From: CAILZL01 sp049840395
Lineage (GTDB): Bacteria; Pseudomonadota; Gammaproteobacteria; Steroidobacterales; Steroidobacteraceae
DNA length: 64,000 nt
Assembly: GCA_049840395.1 (NCBI GenBank)
Contig: JASGLD010000002.1
Span: 1-64,000, forward strand
Direction of reading: 5' to 3'
Shown here: piece by piece, positions 18,314 to 27,137 of the stretch
How the letters are laid out: every line of letters starts with the position of its first letter
How positions within the stretch are numbered: the stretch's first letter is position 1
Translations under genes and position numbers: made by a program
Notes under the pieces: generated by a model
The model's input: only the letters and a program-made list of their open reading frames with translations
The model's database searches: none
What the model was told of the DNA's origin: nothing

Positions 18314-19624
18314 ATGAGCGATACAGCGACTTCTCTCGATACTCGACCGTTGGCGGATCGCCTGCGGCCGCAGTCATTGGCAGAAGTGGTCGGTCAGGAG
18401 CACTTGCTTGCGCCCGGTAAAACGCTGCGACGCATGCTCGATGGTCAACATCTGCACTCCATGATTCTGTGGGGTCCGCCCGGAACCGGCAAAACCACCT
18501 TGGCGCGTTTGATTGCGCACAAATGCGATGCAGAGTTCATGGCGCTGTCGGCGGTGATGGCGGGTGTTAAAGATATTCGTGCTGCTGTTGAGCAGGCGCA
18601 GCTCATTCGTGCCGGGCAGGGCCGTCGCACGCTGTTGTTCCTGGACGAAGTGCATCGCTTCAATAAATCGCAGCAGGATGCCTTCCTGCCCTGGGTGGAA
18701 GACGGCACCGTGGTGTTCATCGGCGCCACTACCGAAAACCCTTCGTTCGAATTGAACAATGCATTGCTGTCACGTGCGCGCGTGTACGTGTTGCGCTCAC
18801 TCGATGAGGTGCAATTACTCAAGCTGCTGCAACGCGCGGTTGCTGTGGAAGTTAGTCGTGGCGTTGATTGCACAGTGGCCGATGGCGCATTGGAGTTGAT
18901 CGCCAAAGCCGCCGATGGCGATGGTCGACGTGCACTCAATATGTTGGAGCTGGCATTGGATCTGGCACAGGGCGAGGCCCCACCTAACTTGTCATTGAGC
19001 ATTGCCAATGAAGTCTCCGCCGGCACGTTGCGTCGCTTCGATAACAAGGGCGATGCCTTCTACGATCAGATTTCCGCGCTGCATAAGTCAGTGCGTGGCA
19101 GCGACCCCGATGCCGCGTTGTACTGGTTCTGCCGCATGCTGGATGGTGGTTGCGATCCACGCTACATCGCGCGGCGTGTGCTGCGCATGGCCTCCGAGGA
19201 CATCGGTAACGCCGATCCACGCGGTCTGACCATGGCGCTGGAGGCCTGCGAGGTGTACGAGCGCCTGGGTTCACCCGAGGGCGAGCTGGCTCTGGCTCAG
19301 GCCGTGGTATTTCTGTCCTGCGCCGCCAAGAGCAATGCCGTGTACATGGCCTATAACGAAGCCATGCAGGACGCCAAGAATTCCGGTTCGCTGGACGTGC
19401 CCATGCATTTGCGTAATGCGCCCACACGCTTGATGAAGCAACTGGGTCATGGCGAAGGTTATCGCTACGCCCACAATGAACCGGATGCCTACGCCGCGGG
19501 TGAAAAGTATTTTCCAGATGCCATGCCGGTGCGACAGTATTACCATCCCGCACCGCGCGGTCTGGAGATCAAGATCGCTGAGGCGCTGGAAAGATTGCGG
19601 CGGTCCAAAACAGGAAAGAATTGA
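18314..19624 (+). CDS. rarA: Replication-associated recombination protein RarA (MgsA)
   Basis: A cytoplasmic AAA+ ATPase of the clamp-loader family that acts at stalled replication forks with SSB. At 436 residues the length is normal. Walker A is GPPGTGKTTLARLIA near residue 54, Walker B is LLFLDEVHRF, sensor 1 lies in IGATTENPSF, and the C-terminal domain has FYDQISALHKSVRGSDPDAALYW (read as HKSVRGSDPDAALYW). It sits between the VanZ-like gene and serS, the standard neighbour. Confidence 0.97.
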   Translation: MSDTATSLDTRPLADRLRPQSLAEVVGQEHLLAPGKTLRRMLDGQHLHSMILWGPPGTGKTTLARLIAHKCDAEFMALSAVMAGVKDIRAAVEQAQLIRAGQGRRTLLFLDEVHRFNKSQQDAFLPWVEDGTVVFIGATTENPSFELNNALLSRARVYVLRSLDEVQLLKLLQRAVAVEVSRGVDCTVADGALELIAKAADGDGRRALNMLELALDLAQGEAPPNLSLSIANEVSAGTLRRFDNKGDAFYDQISALHKSVRGSDPDAALYWFCRMLDGGCDPRYIARRVLRMASEDIGNADPRGLTMALEACEVYERLGSPEGELALAQAVVFLSCAAKSNAVYMAYNEAMQDAKNSGSLDVPMHLRNAPTRLMKQLGHGEGYRYAHNEPDAYAAGEKYFPDAMPVRQYYHPAPRGLEIKIAEALERLRRSKTGKN

Positions 19625-19658
19625 ATTAATCGTTAACAGGAAAGACTTGAACTGATCG

Positions 19659-19745
19659 TTCCTTTCCCCGTTCGACGGGGGAAGGACAGGATGGGGGTGA
19701 GTTTTTGCCCCCACCCCAACCCTCCCCCGTCGAACGGGGAGGGCA
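19659..19745. repeat. Dispersed inverted repeat, CCCTCCCCC family, copy 1
   Basis: Two imperfect complementary arms (19659-19697 and 19705-19744) share the core CCCCGTTCGACGGGG. The second arm reads CCCCCACCCCAACCCTCCCC and closely matches both arms of the repeat at 56667-56795. It lies between rarA and serS and may form a long hairpin in RNA. The serS open frame extends back into it, but the real serS start is downstream. Confidence 0.8.
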
Positions 19746-19770
19746 CAAACAAATCCTTGAAATAGACATC

Positions 19771-21051
19771 ATGCTCGACTCAAAACTGCTCCGTACCGAA
19801 ACCGACAAAGTCGCCGCCAATCTCAAACGTCGTGGCTTCGAACTCGACGTCGCCAAGCTTCAGCAGCTGGAAGAACAGCGCAAGAAGTGGCAGATCAAGG
19901 TCGATGAGCTGCGTAACGAACGCAATCAGAATGCCAAATCGGTAGGCATGGCCAAGGCCAAGGGCCAGGACGTTGCGCCCTTGCTGAAGCAGGTGGAAGA
20001 CCTGGGCAATCAATTGGCGCAGGCCGAAGCCGAGTTCGGCACCGTGCAAGCGGAACTGGATCAGTTGGTGCTTACGCTGCCCAACACTCTGCACGACAGC
20101 GTGCCCAATGGCAGCGATGAGAACGCCAATGTCGAAGTGCGTCGCTGGGGCAACCCGAAGCAATTCGAATACACACCTTTGGATCATGTGGCCATCGGTG
20201 AAGGCTTGGGCCTACTCGACTTTGCCGCCGCCGCCAAGATCACCGGTTCTCGCTTTGTGGTGATGCATGGCCCGCTGGCCAGACTGCAACGTGCGCTGAC
20301 GCAGTTCATGCTTGATCTGCACACCAGCGAGCATGGCTATCAGGAAGTGTATGTGCCGTACATGGTCAATGCCGCGTCATTGCTCGGCACCGGCCAGCTG
20401 CCGAAGTTTGCCGAAGACCTGTTCGGTTTGAAGGGCGAACATGGCTACTGCCTGATTCCCACCGCCGAAGTGCCGGTCACCAATCTTGCGCGCGATGAAA
20501 TCATTGATGCCGCTCGCTTGCCGATTCGCTACGTGGCGCATACGCCATGCTTCCGTTCCGAAGCCGGTTCGGCCGGTAAGGACACGCGCGGCATGATTCG
20601 CCAGCATCAATTCGAGAAAGTGGAAATCGTGCAGCTGGTGCGCCCGCAGGATTCGTATGCCGCGCATGAGCAACTGACTTCGCATGCCGAAGCGGTGCTC
20701 AAGAAACTGGAACTGCCGTATCGAGTCATGGCTTTGTGTTCAGGCGACATCGGTTTCGGTTCCGCCAAAACCTACGACCTGGAAGTGTGGTTGCCGGGTC
20801 AGCAGAAGTATCGCGAGATTTCTTCCTGCTCCAACTTCGAAGCCTTCCAGGCGCGTCGCATGCAAGCGCGCTGGCGCAATCCTGAAACGGGCAAGCCCGA
20901 GCCGTTGCACACCTTGAATGGTTCAGGCCTTGCCGTTGGGCGTACGTTGGTGGCGGTGATGGAAAACTATCAACAGCCGGATGGCAGCATCGCTGTTCCG
21001 GATGTGTTGAAGCCTTATATGGGTGGGGTGGAGAAGATTCGGAAGGCCTAA
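19771..21051 (+). CDS. serS: Seryl-tRNA synthetase
   Basis: A class II aminoacyl-tRNA synthetase of 426 residues from the ATG at 19771, where MLDSKLLRTETDKV is the usual N-terminus. The long coiled-coil arm that contacts tRNA-Ser runs to about residue 105. Motif 2 is CFRSEAGSAGKDTRGMIRQHQFEKVE (key part GSAGKDTRGMIRQHQF), and motif 3 is LNGSGLAVGRTLVAVMEN. An open frame back to 19705 only covers the repeat upstream. Confidence 0.99.
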   Translation: MLDSKLLRTETDKVAANLKRRGFELDVAKLQQLEEQRKKWQIKVDELRNERNQNAKSVGMAKAKGQDVAPLLKQVEDLGNQLAQAEAEFGTVQAELDQLVLTLPNTLHDSVPNGSDENANVEVRRWGNPKQFEYTPLDHVAIGEGLGLLDFAAAAKITGSRFVVMHGPLARLQRALTQFMLDLHTSEHGYQEVYVPYMVNAASLLGTGQLPKFAEDLFGLKGEHGYCLIPTAEVPVTNLARDEIIDAARLPIRYVAHTPCFRSEAGSAGKDTRGMIRQHQFEKVEIVQLVRPQDSYAAHEQLTSHAEAVLKKLELPYRVMALCSGDIGFGSAKTYDLEVWLPGQQKYREISSCSNFEAFQARRMQARWRNPETGKPEPLHTLNGSGLAVGRTLVAVMENYQQPDGSIAVPDVLKPYMGGVEKIRKA

Positions 21052-21059
21052 AGCATTGC

Positions 21060-21149
21060 GTAGGTTGGGCCGAGTCCGCGAAGCCCAACTTGTTATGAAT
21101 GGATTGATGCGTGATTGATGTTGGGCTTCGTGGACTCAGCCCAACCTAC
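21060..21149. repeat. GTAG/CTAC-ended hairpin repeat after serS
   Basis: Imperfect inverted arms begin GTAGGTTGGGC and end GCCCAACCTAC, with about 30 bp between them. It lies just past the serS stop and could act as a transcript-stabilising or terminating hairpin. It is one of several GTAG-ended elements in this window. Confidence 0.8.
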
Positions 21150-21222
21150 GTGCTCCAAACATTCTTAAAGTGAATGTAGATGCGATTCGGTAAGAGTATC
21201 GCGACATCGTCTAAGGAAGTTT

Positions 21223-21633
21223 ATGAGTACGATCTCAATGAAGGACAATCAATTAAACAAGGTTCTGCCTAGATTGGTGAATGTTTTAGTTGCGGTGATC
21301 TTCAGCCTTACACTCTTTGGATGCCAGACGGAAGTTAATGTTATCGAAACCACGATCTCTTCCGATGGCCAGATCACCGCTCAACTCGTCCGAACAGAAA
21401 ACTTTGGACCGGGACAGCACTCGGGTCAAATCACCGTCAGGTTGAAAAGATTGGAGGCGGATGACTATATGGATGTTGCTATATTCATTGATGATAATCA
21501 CAACAATCCGACAGTTAAGGCCTCTTGGCTTGATGCTCGGCATCTGAATATTGAATTCATGAAAACAACTATTGGATTTCAGGCAGTGAAAGTAGGAGAC
21601 GTAAGTATTAGCTATCACGAGATCGATAGCTAA
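21223..21633 (+). CDS. Putative lipoprotein, 136 aa
   Basis: Not recognised. A basic N-terminus and a hydrophobic helix (VLVAVIFSLTLFGC, residues 22-35) end in a lipobox LFGC, so the mature protein should be lipid-anchored at Cys35. The mature part is a likely beta sandwich with TTISSDGQITAQLVR and a terminal VKVGDVSISYHEIDS. An AAGGAAG-like ribosome site precedes the ATG. It stands alone between repeat elements, and its codon use is less G+C-biased than the neighbours. Confidence 0.65.
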   Translation: MSTISMKDNQLNKVLPRLVNVLVAVIFSLTLFGCQTEVNVIETTISSDGQITAQLVRTENFGPGQHSGQITVRLKRLEADDYMDVAIFIDDNHNNPTVKASWLDARHLNIEFMKTTIGFQAVKVGDVSISYHEIDS

Positions 21634-21655
21634 TCTTCGCGAAACGAATGAGTTC

Positions 21656-21726
21656 GTAGGCTGGGATGAAATCCCAGCATTCTTAAATAACGATCTTAAA
21701 GAAGCTGGGATTGCATCCCAGTCTAC
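21656..21726. repeat. GTAG/CTAC-ended hairpin repeat
   Basis: The element reads GTAGGCTGGGATGAAATCCC at its left and ends GGGATTGCATCCCAGTCTAC, with a short A+T-rich centre. It is closely related to the element at 24459-24528. Confidence 0.8.
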
Positions 21727-21769
21727 CGCTGAATTCCCGGTTGAACGCGTAAGGCGTAACAACTCCATT

Positions 21770-21824
21770 GTAGGCCGTGTGCCTCACCCGGCATCTTGAA
21801 TGTTGGGTGCGGCACTCAACTTAC
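21770..21824. repeat. Degenerate GTAG-type hairpin repeat
   Basis: It begins GTAGGCCGTGTG and carries CACCCGGC and TTGGGTGCGGCACTCAAC, then a decayed TTAC end. It resembles the better-kept copy at 23486-23540. The two flank the amidase gene. Confidence 0.65.
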
Positions 21825-21839
21825 ATCAAGATTAATTTT

Positions 21840-23348
21840 TCAAATCGGCGGCATCTTCCAGCCACCCGTCTGCTTCTCGATATAACTCAACGCCGCAATA
21901 ACGACGTCATCGCGCCACGGTTGCGCCACCACATGAATGCCCAGCGGCAACCCCGGCGATTCCTTTGAAGTGCCGACGCGCACCACACCGGCGGGCCAGC
22001 CGGTGGTGTTGTATTCGCTGGTCATGCCGCCATAACCCGCGCCGGTTTCCACCGGCAGTACAAATTCAGCCGGCACTTTCTGCACGGCGCGCACGGTGAC
22101 CGGGCAGAGAATCAAATCATATTGTTCGAACCACGCCAGCTGTTCGCTCTTGATGGCGTCGAGTTGTTCGCATAGGCGTGTGAATTCGGCGCTGGAAACT
22201 TCCTGGCCGGTCAAACTCAATGCAGGCGATGCCTGCAGTGTGCCGTGCTTCTTCAGCATGCGACGCATGAACTCGCGATCATCGGCGTTGCCGAATGCGG
22301 TGCGCGTGTCGACCAACTCCTTGAAGCGTGGCGGTCGGTCTTCGCGTACCTCACAGCCGAGTTGCGTGAAATATTTGACGCATTGTTTGACGATGGCCTG
22401 CACTTCGCTGCTGGCCTGGATGGTGCCGTTATCGGTGTACCAGGCCACGCGCAATTTGCCGAGATCGACTGCTGCAGGATCGCCCAGCGGCACGGGCGCC
22501 ATCGCAGCATCCTGCCAATCGCCACCCATGATGATGCGCAGAATCAATTCGACATCGGCCACACGTCGCACCAGTGGACCGATTTCCTGAAAGCTATCGA
22601 AGGGTCCGCCGTAATCGACGATGTGACCGCTGCGTGGCACGCGACCATAGGTGGGTTTCAATCCGACGATGCCATTGGCGAAGGCCGGGCCGCGAATGGA
22701 GCCGCCATAGTCGGAGCCGATATCGAAGTAAGCGCCCGCTGCCGCAACAATGGCGCCGGCACCACCGGATGAACCTGAGCACAGATAGGCCGTGTCATAC
22801 GGGTTGTAAGTCTGTCCATGCAATAGGTTGTAGGTTTCACGTGCGCCGCCACCCAACGTGAATTCAGGCGTGTTGGTTTTGCCGAGCAAGATCGCGCCGG
22901 CTGCGCGCACGCGTGCTACTACGGTGGCATCTTTACCCGGAATGAAATTCTTGCGGCCCAGCGTGCCGGCGGTGGAAACCACGCCGGCGGTATCGAACGA
23001 GTCTTTCACCGTGAACGGCACGCCATGCAGTAGGCCCTTGGATTTGCCGGCTGCGGTCATGGCATCGGCTTCGGCGGCCTCGGCAAAGGCGCGCTCGCGA
23101 CATTGTGCTACGACTGCGTTGATGCGTGGGTTGACCGCATCGATGCGTGCATAGCAGGCGGTGACAACCTGTGTGGAAGTAACCTCGCGATTGCGGATCA
23201 TCTGGGCAATCTCACCGACCGACTTGCTGATCAGCTCGTTACCGCTTGGATTGGTCGGCGCTGCAGCCCATGCTGGCTGCAGCGTTAGTGCTGCACCGGT
23301 GGCAAGGCTGGCTTCCAACAGGTCACGGCGCGTCACTGAAGTCGACAT
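21840..23348 (-). CDS. Tat-exported amidase-signature family hydrolase
   Basis: A 502-residue amidase of the GatA/FAAH type. The N-terminus has a twin-arginine signal (TRRDLLEASLATGAA) with an AWAAA cleavage region near residue 30, so it should act in the periplasm. The catalytic triad is visible: Lys115 in FTVKDS, cis-Ser193 in CSGSSGGAGA, and nucleophile Ser217 in SDYGGSIRGP; the 24-residue spacing equals that of FAAH. The substrate is unknown. Repeats flank the gene on both sides, and it is not in an operon. Confidence 0.92.
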   Translation of the reverse strand: MSTSVTRRDLLEASLATGAALTLQPAWAAAPTNPSGNELISKSVGEIAQMIRNREVTSTQVVTACYARIDAVNPRINAVVAQCRERAFAEAAEADAMTAAGKSKGLLHGVPFTVKDSFDTAGVVSTAGTLGRKNFIPGKDATVVARVRAAGAILLGKTNTPEFTLGGGARETYNLLHGQTYNPYDTAYLCSGSSGGAGAIVAAAGAYFDIGSDYGGSIRGPAFANGIVGLKPTYGRVPRSGHIVDYGGPFDSFQEIGPLVRRVADVELILRIIMGGDWQDAAMAPVPLGDPAAVDLGKLRVAWYTDNGTIQASSEVQAIVKQCVKYFTQLGCEVREDRPPRFKELVDTRTAFGNADDREFMRRMLKKHGTLQASPALSLTGQEVSSAEFTRLCEQLDAIKSEQLAWFEQYDLILCPVTVRAVQKVPAEFVLPVETGAGYGGMTSEYNTTGWPAGVVRVGTSKESPGLPLGIHVVAQPWRDDVVIAALSYIEKQTGGWKMPPI

Positions 23349-23485
23349 CGGGTATGCCTCAGATGGCTTTAAGGATCGCTTTAAGGATCAAGGGTGCGTG
23401 AAGCTGCACACCGTTATGACGCAAGGCTTGCGGTTCACCCTACAGGCAATCGCGTCGAGCCATCGAATGCGTTAACCATTCCGAT

Positions 23486-23540
23486 GTAGGCCGGGTGCCA
23501 CACCCGGCATGGTGAATGTTGGGTGCGGCACCCAACCTAC
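23486..23540. repeat. GTAG/CTAC-ended double hairpin repeat
   Basis: GTAGGCCGGGTGCCACACCCGGC is followed by TTGGGTGCGGCACCCAACCTAC (described here in two halves, each an inverted repeat). It lies between the convergent-side end of the ParA-like gene and the start of the amidase gene. Confidence 0.8.
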
Positions 23541-23551
23541 ATACCCGTTAC

Positions 23552-24256
23552 TTACAGCGGCAAGGTATCGAACGTCTCGTACACATTCCGCAGCCATACT
23601 TTCACGCGTTGTCGCTCCAGCATGCCAAGCGCATCGGCGGAGCTGCGGTCATTGACGGCGGCCCAGAAGCTGGTGTTGAAGCGATCAATCTTATTCATGC
23701 TGGTTTCGTGCAGTTGCGGCAGGTTGATCGCGTACGCACCGCTGGCCAATGCTTTTTGCATGGATGCCGATTTATCGAGATAGCTGAAGTCAGAGCCGCG
23801 TCCCTGGTTTCTGACCACAATGTAATTGGGCCGGTCGCCATAGGTATCGATCAAGCGCGACAACAGATCGACTGAATCCTTGCTGGAGTCGGTGACATGC
23901 CAGAAGTTGGTGGTCACCCCCATCTCTGCCAGTAGCGAGAGCAGGTCTGCATCCATGATCCAGCGCGATAGCGATGCCGCAGTTTGCGCGGCGAGGTCGA
24001 CGATGACACTGGTGGCAGTGTTGTTCTGTGAGGCTTCATCGAAATTGCTGACGATCCGATCCAGCCCTTCATAGCCATCGACCACCACGGGTGAGGCATA
24101 GTCGGCATAGAAACGTGCGAACGAATTGTGTGAGCGATCGGTATCGAAGGCGGTGAACGGCTGGTTCTTGTCGATGTAGTACTGGGCTAACAGTCGAGCT
24201 GTAACCGACTTGCCTACGCCGCCTTTTTCGCCGCCGATGAAATTGAGTGAACTCAC
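23552..24256 (-). CDS. Orphan ParA-like P-loop ATPase
   Basis: A 234-residue protein with a deviant Walker A motif GEKGGVGKS at residues 8-16, typical of ParA/MinD/MobD ATPases, and AFDTDRSHNSFARF, the usual Asp-containing strand after the P-loop. No ParB, centromere-like repeat or partner is next to it. The family is often labelled a mobilisation or MobD-like protein on plasmids, but here it sits alone on the chromosome. It may position some cargo on the nucleoid. Only the ATPase fold is certain. Confidence 0.8.
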   Translation of the reverse strand: MSSLNFIGGEKGGVGKSVTARLLAQYYIDKNQPFTAFDTDRSHNSFARFYADYASPVVVDGYEGLDRIVSNFDEASQNNTATSVIVDLAAQTAASLSRWIMDADLLSLLAEMGVTTNFWHVTDSSKDSVDLLSRLIDTYGDRPNYIVVRNQGRGSDFSYLDKSASMQKALASGAYAINLPQLHETSMNKIDRFNTSFWAAVNDRSSADALGMLERQRVKVWLRNVYETFDTLPL

Positions 24257-24649
24257 AAGAATGTCCTATGGGATGCCGGGGTAAATCGACCAGGGTAACT
24301 GGAGAAGTATAGGCATTCCGTCCTGATTTAAGTCATCAATAAGAATTGAATTTTTATCTGCACCAGGATTGATCATTGTCGGCAAGCAGTGGTGCAGTGA
24401 GTGTAGAGAGTGGCCGAGAAACTCAGCTCTTTTCATTCAAGTTATGAAGACGCTGGAGTAGGCTGGGATGAAATCCCAGCATGCCAAAATCCCGTTTTAA
24501 AAGAGCCGGGATTTCATCCCGGCCTACGGTCATGGCGATGCGCCCGACCAGTCTGCTTGCCTTAAGCTACGATTCTTGGAGTATGCTTGGACAATAACAA
24601 AAATATCAGCAGGTATTGCGCGATCAACCAGTCAACGTCGGGGGATGCG
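24257..24649. other. Intergenic region upstream of the DUF6152 module
   Basis: About 390 bp with a divergent layout: the ParA-like gene leaves to the left and the secreted-protein module starts to the right. It holds one GTAG-ended hairpin repeat (24459-24528). An in-frame TTG at 24587 could extend the first DUF6152 gene but would bury its signal peptide, so it was not used. Confidence 0.5.
24459..24528. repeat. GTAG/CTAC-ended hairpin repeat
   Basis: It begins GTAGGCTGGGATGAAATCCC and ends GGATTTCATCCCGGCCTAC, with an A+T-rich centre. The left half is identical over 25 bp to the left half of the element at 21656. Confidence 0.85.
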
Positions 24650-25081
24650 ATGGTTAGGGGATCAGGGCTGATGCTGGGAGTATTGATGCTGTCTGCGCTG
24701 TTCGCAGGCTTGCCGGATCAGGCACAGGCGCATCATTCCTTCGCCATGTTCGACACCGGCAAGTGCCAGGTCATGTCGGGCACGGTTACACAGGTGAGCA
24801 TGAGTTACCCGCATGTCTGGGTGTGGGTGATAAACGAGACTGAAGGTAAGGAAGTCACCTGGGCTTTTGAAGGGCCGGACCCTTCGACTTTACGAGTGCG
24901 TGGCTGGGCGCCCAACTCGATCAAGAAAGGCGACAAGGTAACCATTGCCTTCAATCCGCTGTTGGATGGCCGCGCCGGCGGTTCTTTCAAGCAATTGAAG
25001 ATGCCGGATCAACGAGTGTTCGCCATGCCCAGCGCGGGATTGCCCGGCGAATTCAAGTGTGAGTTGACCAATACAAAATAA
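24650..25081 (+). CDS. Secreted DUF6152 family protein, copy 1
   Basis: From the ATG at 24650 (preceded by GGGGGA) the protein has 143 residues. A classical signal peptide ends DQAQA, directly before HHSFAMFD, so signal peptidase I should leave His as the first residue. Aligned by eye to the two other DUF6152 proteins here, it shares mature His1-His2-Ser3, Phe7-Asp8, Gly17-Thr18-Val19 and Pro27-His28, then WAFEGPDPSTL and KGDKVTI. The fold should be a small beta barrel. The function is unknown; metal binding by the N-terminal His is my inference. It heads a run of four genes. Confidence 0.85.
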   Translation: MVRGSGLMLGVLMLSALFAGLPDQAQAHHSFAMFDTGKCQVMSGTVTQVSMSYPHVWVWVINETEGKEVTWAFEGPDPSTLRVRGWAPNSIKKGDKVTIAFNPLLDGRAGGSFKQLKMPDQRVFAMPSAGLPGEFKCELTNTK

Positions 25082-25113
25082 TCTCACGGCGGTAAGCGGT
25101 ATTCGGGGGAGTC

Positions 25114-25524
25114 ATGAGGAAACAGGGGTTACTTGCTCTGTTGTTGACAGGCGTTTGGTGCATGCCAGCGGATGCGCATCATTCCACCAGTCAGTTCGAT
25201 CTCGACACCGTGGTAACCATCAAGGGCACGGTGTTAAAGCTGCAATGGACCAATCCACATGTGTTCATCCAACTGCTGGTGGACGACGCGAATGGGCAGG
25301 CGGTGGAATGGTCCTTGGAAGGTCCCAATCCGGGTGGCCTTGCGCGCGTGGGGTGGCGCGCCAATTCGTTAAAGCCAGGCGATAAGGTCACCATCGTTTA
25401 CAACCCTTTACGCATCGCCGGTCCCGGTGGTTTTGCTTTGGGTGTGATCACCGCGGATGGCAAGCAGATCGGTCAGACCGATGTGCAACAGATGCGCATC
25501 AATAACGCGAAGAACAAACTATGA
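25114..25524 (+). CDS. Secreted DUF6152 family protein, copy 2
   Basis: A 136-residue paralogue of the preceding gene, 32 bp downstream. The signal peptide ends MPADA before HHSTSQFD, again predicting a mature N-terminal His. Shared positions are His1-His2-Ser3, Phe7-Asp8, Gly17-Thr18-Val19 and Pro27-His28 (TNPHVFIQ), then VEWSLEGPNPGGL and LKPGDKVTIVYNPL. Its stop overlaps the next start (ATGA, 4 bp), so it is translationally coupled to the GVW-family gene that follows. The role is unknown. Confidence 0.88.
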   Translation: MRKQGLLALLLTGVWCMPADAHHSTSQFDLDTVVTIKGTVLKLQWTNPHVFIQLLVDDANGQAVEWSLEGPNPGGLARVGWRANSLKPGDKVTIVYNPLRIAGPGGFALGVITADGKQIGQTDVQQMRINNAKNKL

Positions 25525-26222
25525 AACGTAGTGCAATGCTTTTACTTGCCCTTGGTTTGAGCGGCAGCATTTGCTACGCGGCCAGCAAGCCGGACCTTTC
25601 TGGTGTGTGGACCCGCGATGCGCCATTCACCGTGCCGTCGCGTGCCATGAATGCCGAGCTCTATCGTCCGGACTACAAGAAACGCTATCAAGTTAGTTCG
25701 GCGGCAGTTGCGAATGGCACGCTGGATCTCGGTGCCAATTGTCAGCCGACCGGGCCGATTCGTGCCGGTGAGATTGGTCAGTTCGAAATTTTTAATGCGC
25801 CGAATAACCGCATCATCATCATTTACGAATTCATGTCGCAGGTGCGTCGCTTGTTATTGAATGGCAAGCAGCCTGACTACATCGATCCCACCGTCAATGG
25901 CCTGTCTCTGGCGCATTGGGAGGGCAGTACCTTGGTGGTGGATACGCAGGGTATCAGCGAGTTTGTGTATCTGGATCGCTCGGCGGGTCCGCATAGCGAC
26001 AAGCTGCATGTCACCGAGCGCATATCGCTGGTCAACAAGGATCTGCTGCGTGTCGACTCCAAAGTTGAAGATGCAGATGCCTTGCTGCAGCCGTGGACTT
26101 TTAGCACCAACTATCGACGTGTGCCCAATGGTGAATTGATCGACTATGAATGTACCGAGAATCCACGCAATCCCATCAATGCCGATGGTTCGGTGGGATT
26201 TGAATTCCAGAAGACTCGTTGA
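25521..26222 (+). CDS. Secreted GVW-family protein (unknown function), copy 1
   Basis: A 233-residue protein with a signal peptide ending CYAAS and a mature start PDLSGVW. Shared with the proteins at 26370 and 36510 are SGVW or SGTW near the start, a WEGSTLVVDT motif, and a late segment beginning with T.ER and ending in RVP. The protein is beta-rich and looks like a small lipocalin- or jelly-roll-like domain. I know the family as widespread and uncharacterised in Acidobacteria and Gammaproteobacteria. It is translationally coupled to the DUF6152 gene before it, which argues for joint function. Confidence 0.8.
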   Translation: MKRSAMLLLALGLSGSICYAASKPDLSGVWTRDAPFTVPSRAMNAELYRPDYKKRYQVSSAAVANGTLDLGANCQPTGPIRAGEIGQFEIFNAPNNRIIIIYEFMSQVRRLLLNGKQPDYIDPTVNGLSLAHWEGSTLVVDTQGISEFVYLDRSAGPHSDKLHVTERISLVNKDLLRVDSKVEDADALLQPWTFSTNYRRVPNGELIDYECTENPRNPINADGSVGFEFQKTR

Positions 26223-26236
26223 TTAGCTTGGGGCTG

Positions 26237-26309
26237 CGTCATACCCGCGAAGGCGGGTATCCAGTAAAGAAAATTATTCAACTGGATACCCGCCTTCGCG
26301 GGTATGACG
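26237..26309. repeat. Perfect inverted repeat, CGTCAT family
   Basis: Two perfect 29-bp complementary arms (26237-26265 and 26281-26309) are separated by 15 A+T-rich bp. The outer ends read CGTCATACCCGCG. Related copies are at 45421-45508 and 46476-46503. It splits the GVW-family gene at 25521 from the next one. Confidence 0.9.
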
Positions 26310-26369
26310 TGATTGGGTTCAGTGAAGAAGTAGGTTCAACGATAACGCTTAGCAAGGGGAGAGCCAGTA

Positions 26370-27110
26370 GTGCAAGTCTTAGTAAGATGGGTTCTATTGA
26401 GCGTATTGGCGCTATCACTCACTGCTCAGGCGCAGTCCGGCAAATCAAAGCAGCCGACCGATCTTCAGGCATGGTCCGGTACCTGGGCGACATCACCTGA
26501 TTCATTGGGCGGTTTGATGGCTGCATGTTGTATCGGCAAGGCCGACAATGTGCCGCTCACTGAGGCGGCGAGGCAGCAGCGCAATAGCTTCGTCAATCGC
26601 CAAGCCGCAGAGCGGTTGGTGATTACCAATTCCGCGTCCTGTACGCCGGACGGCGTGCCGGGCACGCTGTCGCATCCCATCCTGTTTGAGATTCTATTTA
26701 CCCAGGGGCGCGCCACGCTCATTTTTGAAAATGGCGAGGTGCGACGAATCTGGCTGGATGGTCGCAAGCACCTACCGCTTGATGAACTCGGTGACAGTTT
26801 TGAGGGCGACTCCATTGGTCACTGGGAAGGTACGACGCTGGTGGTCGATACCATCGGCATGTCGCCGCGTGCCGATATCTTCATGGCCAACGGCATTCGC
26901 GCCACCGATCAAACTCACGTGGTGGAGAAGATGCGTTTGAAAGACAAGCAAACGCTGCAGATCGACTTCACGGTGACCGACTCGAAGATCTTTACCAAGC
27001 CTTATGAATACACCGTGTTGTATCAGCAAGTGCCCGGCACCTTTGAAGTAGGTTGTCAGACCAATAATCGTGATGACGGCACCAAGCCCGTGGATCTGTC
27101 GCCGCCCTAG
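26370..27110 (+). CDS. Secreted GVW-family protein (unknown function), copy 2
   Basis: A 246-residue protein that starts at GTG with AGGGGAGA upstream. The signal peptide ends TAQAQ; the mature chain begins near LQAWSGTWATSPDS. The shared core has RRIWLDGRKHLP, IGHWEGTTLVVDTIG, THVVEKMRLKDKQTLQIDF and VLYQQVPGTFEVGC. A paired Cys (AACCIG) and a late Cys suggest a disulfide. It follows the first GVW gene, with a hairpin repeat between them that may lower its expression. The function is unknown. Confidence 0.75.
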   Translation: MQVLVRWVLLSVLALSLTAQAQSGKSKQPTDLQAWSGTWATSPDSLGGLMAACCIGKADNVPLTEAARQQRNSFVNRQAAERLVITNSASCTPDGVPGTLSHPILFEILFTQGRATLIFENGEVRRIWLDGRKHLPLDELGDSFEGDSIGHWEGTTLVVDTIGMSPRADIFMANGIRATDQTHVVEKMRLKDKQTLQIDFTVTDSKIFTKPYEYTVLYQQVPGTFEVGCQTNNRDDGTKPVDLSPP

Positions 27111-27137
27111 CGGCTCACATGGCAGATTAGACGGCGG

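Noticed and set aside
21656..24528. CRISPR array
   Set aside because: The repeats are few, unevenly spaced, and are inverted hairpins with no unique spacers; no cas gene is present.
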